32,366 nucleotides of DNA from an uncultured Catenibacillus sp. (lineage in GTDB: Bacteria; Bacillota; Clostridia; Lachnospirales; Lachnospiraceae), in contig CAKRHR010000030.1 of NCBI GenBank assembly GCA_934339005.1, positions 1 through 32,366 on the forward strand, read 5' to 3'. The position numbers and the translations under genes were made by a program. This document shows positions 32,243 through 32,366 of the stretch, piece by piece (within the stretch, counting starts at the first letter, position 1; each line of letters begins with the position of its first letter). A model generated the notes under the pieces. That model worked only from the letters and a program-made list of their open reading frames with translations, did no database searches and was not told where the DNA came from.

Positions 32243-32366
32243 TGCGTTTGGGATTTTTAAAAGTTTTTAGACGGATAAATTTAGAATTTTTAATTGAAGG
32301 ATTTTGAAGGATTTTTGCCTTTTTAATTGCACGACACTGTGGTTTAGTGATATACTTATATACAGG

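Noticed and set aside
32224..32365. ACTTATATACAG occurring twice near the right edge (32224 and 32354)
   Set aside because: The 12-base AT-rich match lies at the window edge and could be chance; no wider similarity accompanies it.

Overview
The window looks like chromosome from an anaerobic, butyrate-producing Firmicute, most likely a Lachnospiraceae-type Clostridium. This rests on a crt-hbd-bcd-etfB-etfA operon, strong AGGAGG-type ribosome binding sites, sigma-A-like promoters, AT-rich intergenic regions, a LplB/YtcP-type sugar ABC transporter with no ATPase gene beside it, and several cytoplasmic glycoside hydrolases. I do not assign a species. I saw no tRNA, rRNA, CRISPR array, transposase or prophage gene.

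Region 1 (53-7585). A MATE exporter on the minus strand is divergent from a five-gene plus-strand operon: a cytoplasmic Mo/W-bisPGD oxidoreductase, a four-cluster ferredoxin subunit, a TorD-like chaperone, and two proteins that look like anaerobic sulfite reductase subunits AsrA and AsrB. The catalytic sulfite reductase subunit AsrC is absent. The best reading is that AsrAB has been re-used as a soluble NAD(P)H-to-FeS electron module for the molybdoenzyme. The two promoters are back to back, and an ATTGGT-ATT-ACCAAT palindrome of the FadR/PdhR (GntR) type overlaps the -10 and start point of the operon. This is the strongest candidate for an undescribed system in the window; its substrate is unknown.

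Region 2 (7638-21937). A glycoside utilisation locus: GH30 hydrolase, nucleoside-hydrolase-like protein, AraC-family regulator, two CUT1-type sugar permeases, a lipoprotein solute-binding protein, GH78 alpha-L-rhamnosidase, and a GH3 beta-glycosidase with permuted domain order. None of the hydrolases has a signal peptide, so small rhamnose/glucose-containing glycosides are probably imported and cut inside the cell. A conserved block of about 45 bp follows the stop codons of the nucleoside hydrolase and of the binding protein, with a weaker copy after GH3. Plant glycosides such as rhamnogalacturonan fragments or flavonoid rhamnoglucosides are plausible substrates. A link to the neighbouring molybdoenzyme is speculative.

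Region 3 (21996-27655). The central butyrate pathway (crt, hbd, bcd, etfB, etfA) without thiolase. It is bounded by strong terminator hairpins and flanked by two copies, in opposite orientation, of a palindromic repeat whose stems show compensatory changes.

Region 4 (27748-32366). A HAD phosphatase overlaps a CobW-like P-loop GTPase that lacks the usual GCICC metal motif. Next is an unrecognised 211-residue protein. Converging on it from the right is a minus-strand pair: a zinc-ribbon protein with a long Asn/Gly/Tyr-rich region and C-terminal membrane segments, then a hexapeptide O-acetyltransferase ending at a strong terminator.

Intergenic stretches longer than 300 bases are 11790-12095 (terminator, extended -10, leader hairpin), 21938-22464 (terminator hairpin, palindromic repeat, two promoters) and 27382-27844 (possible structured RNA, terminator, palindromic repeat, promoter).
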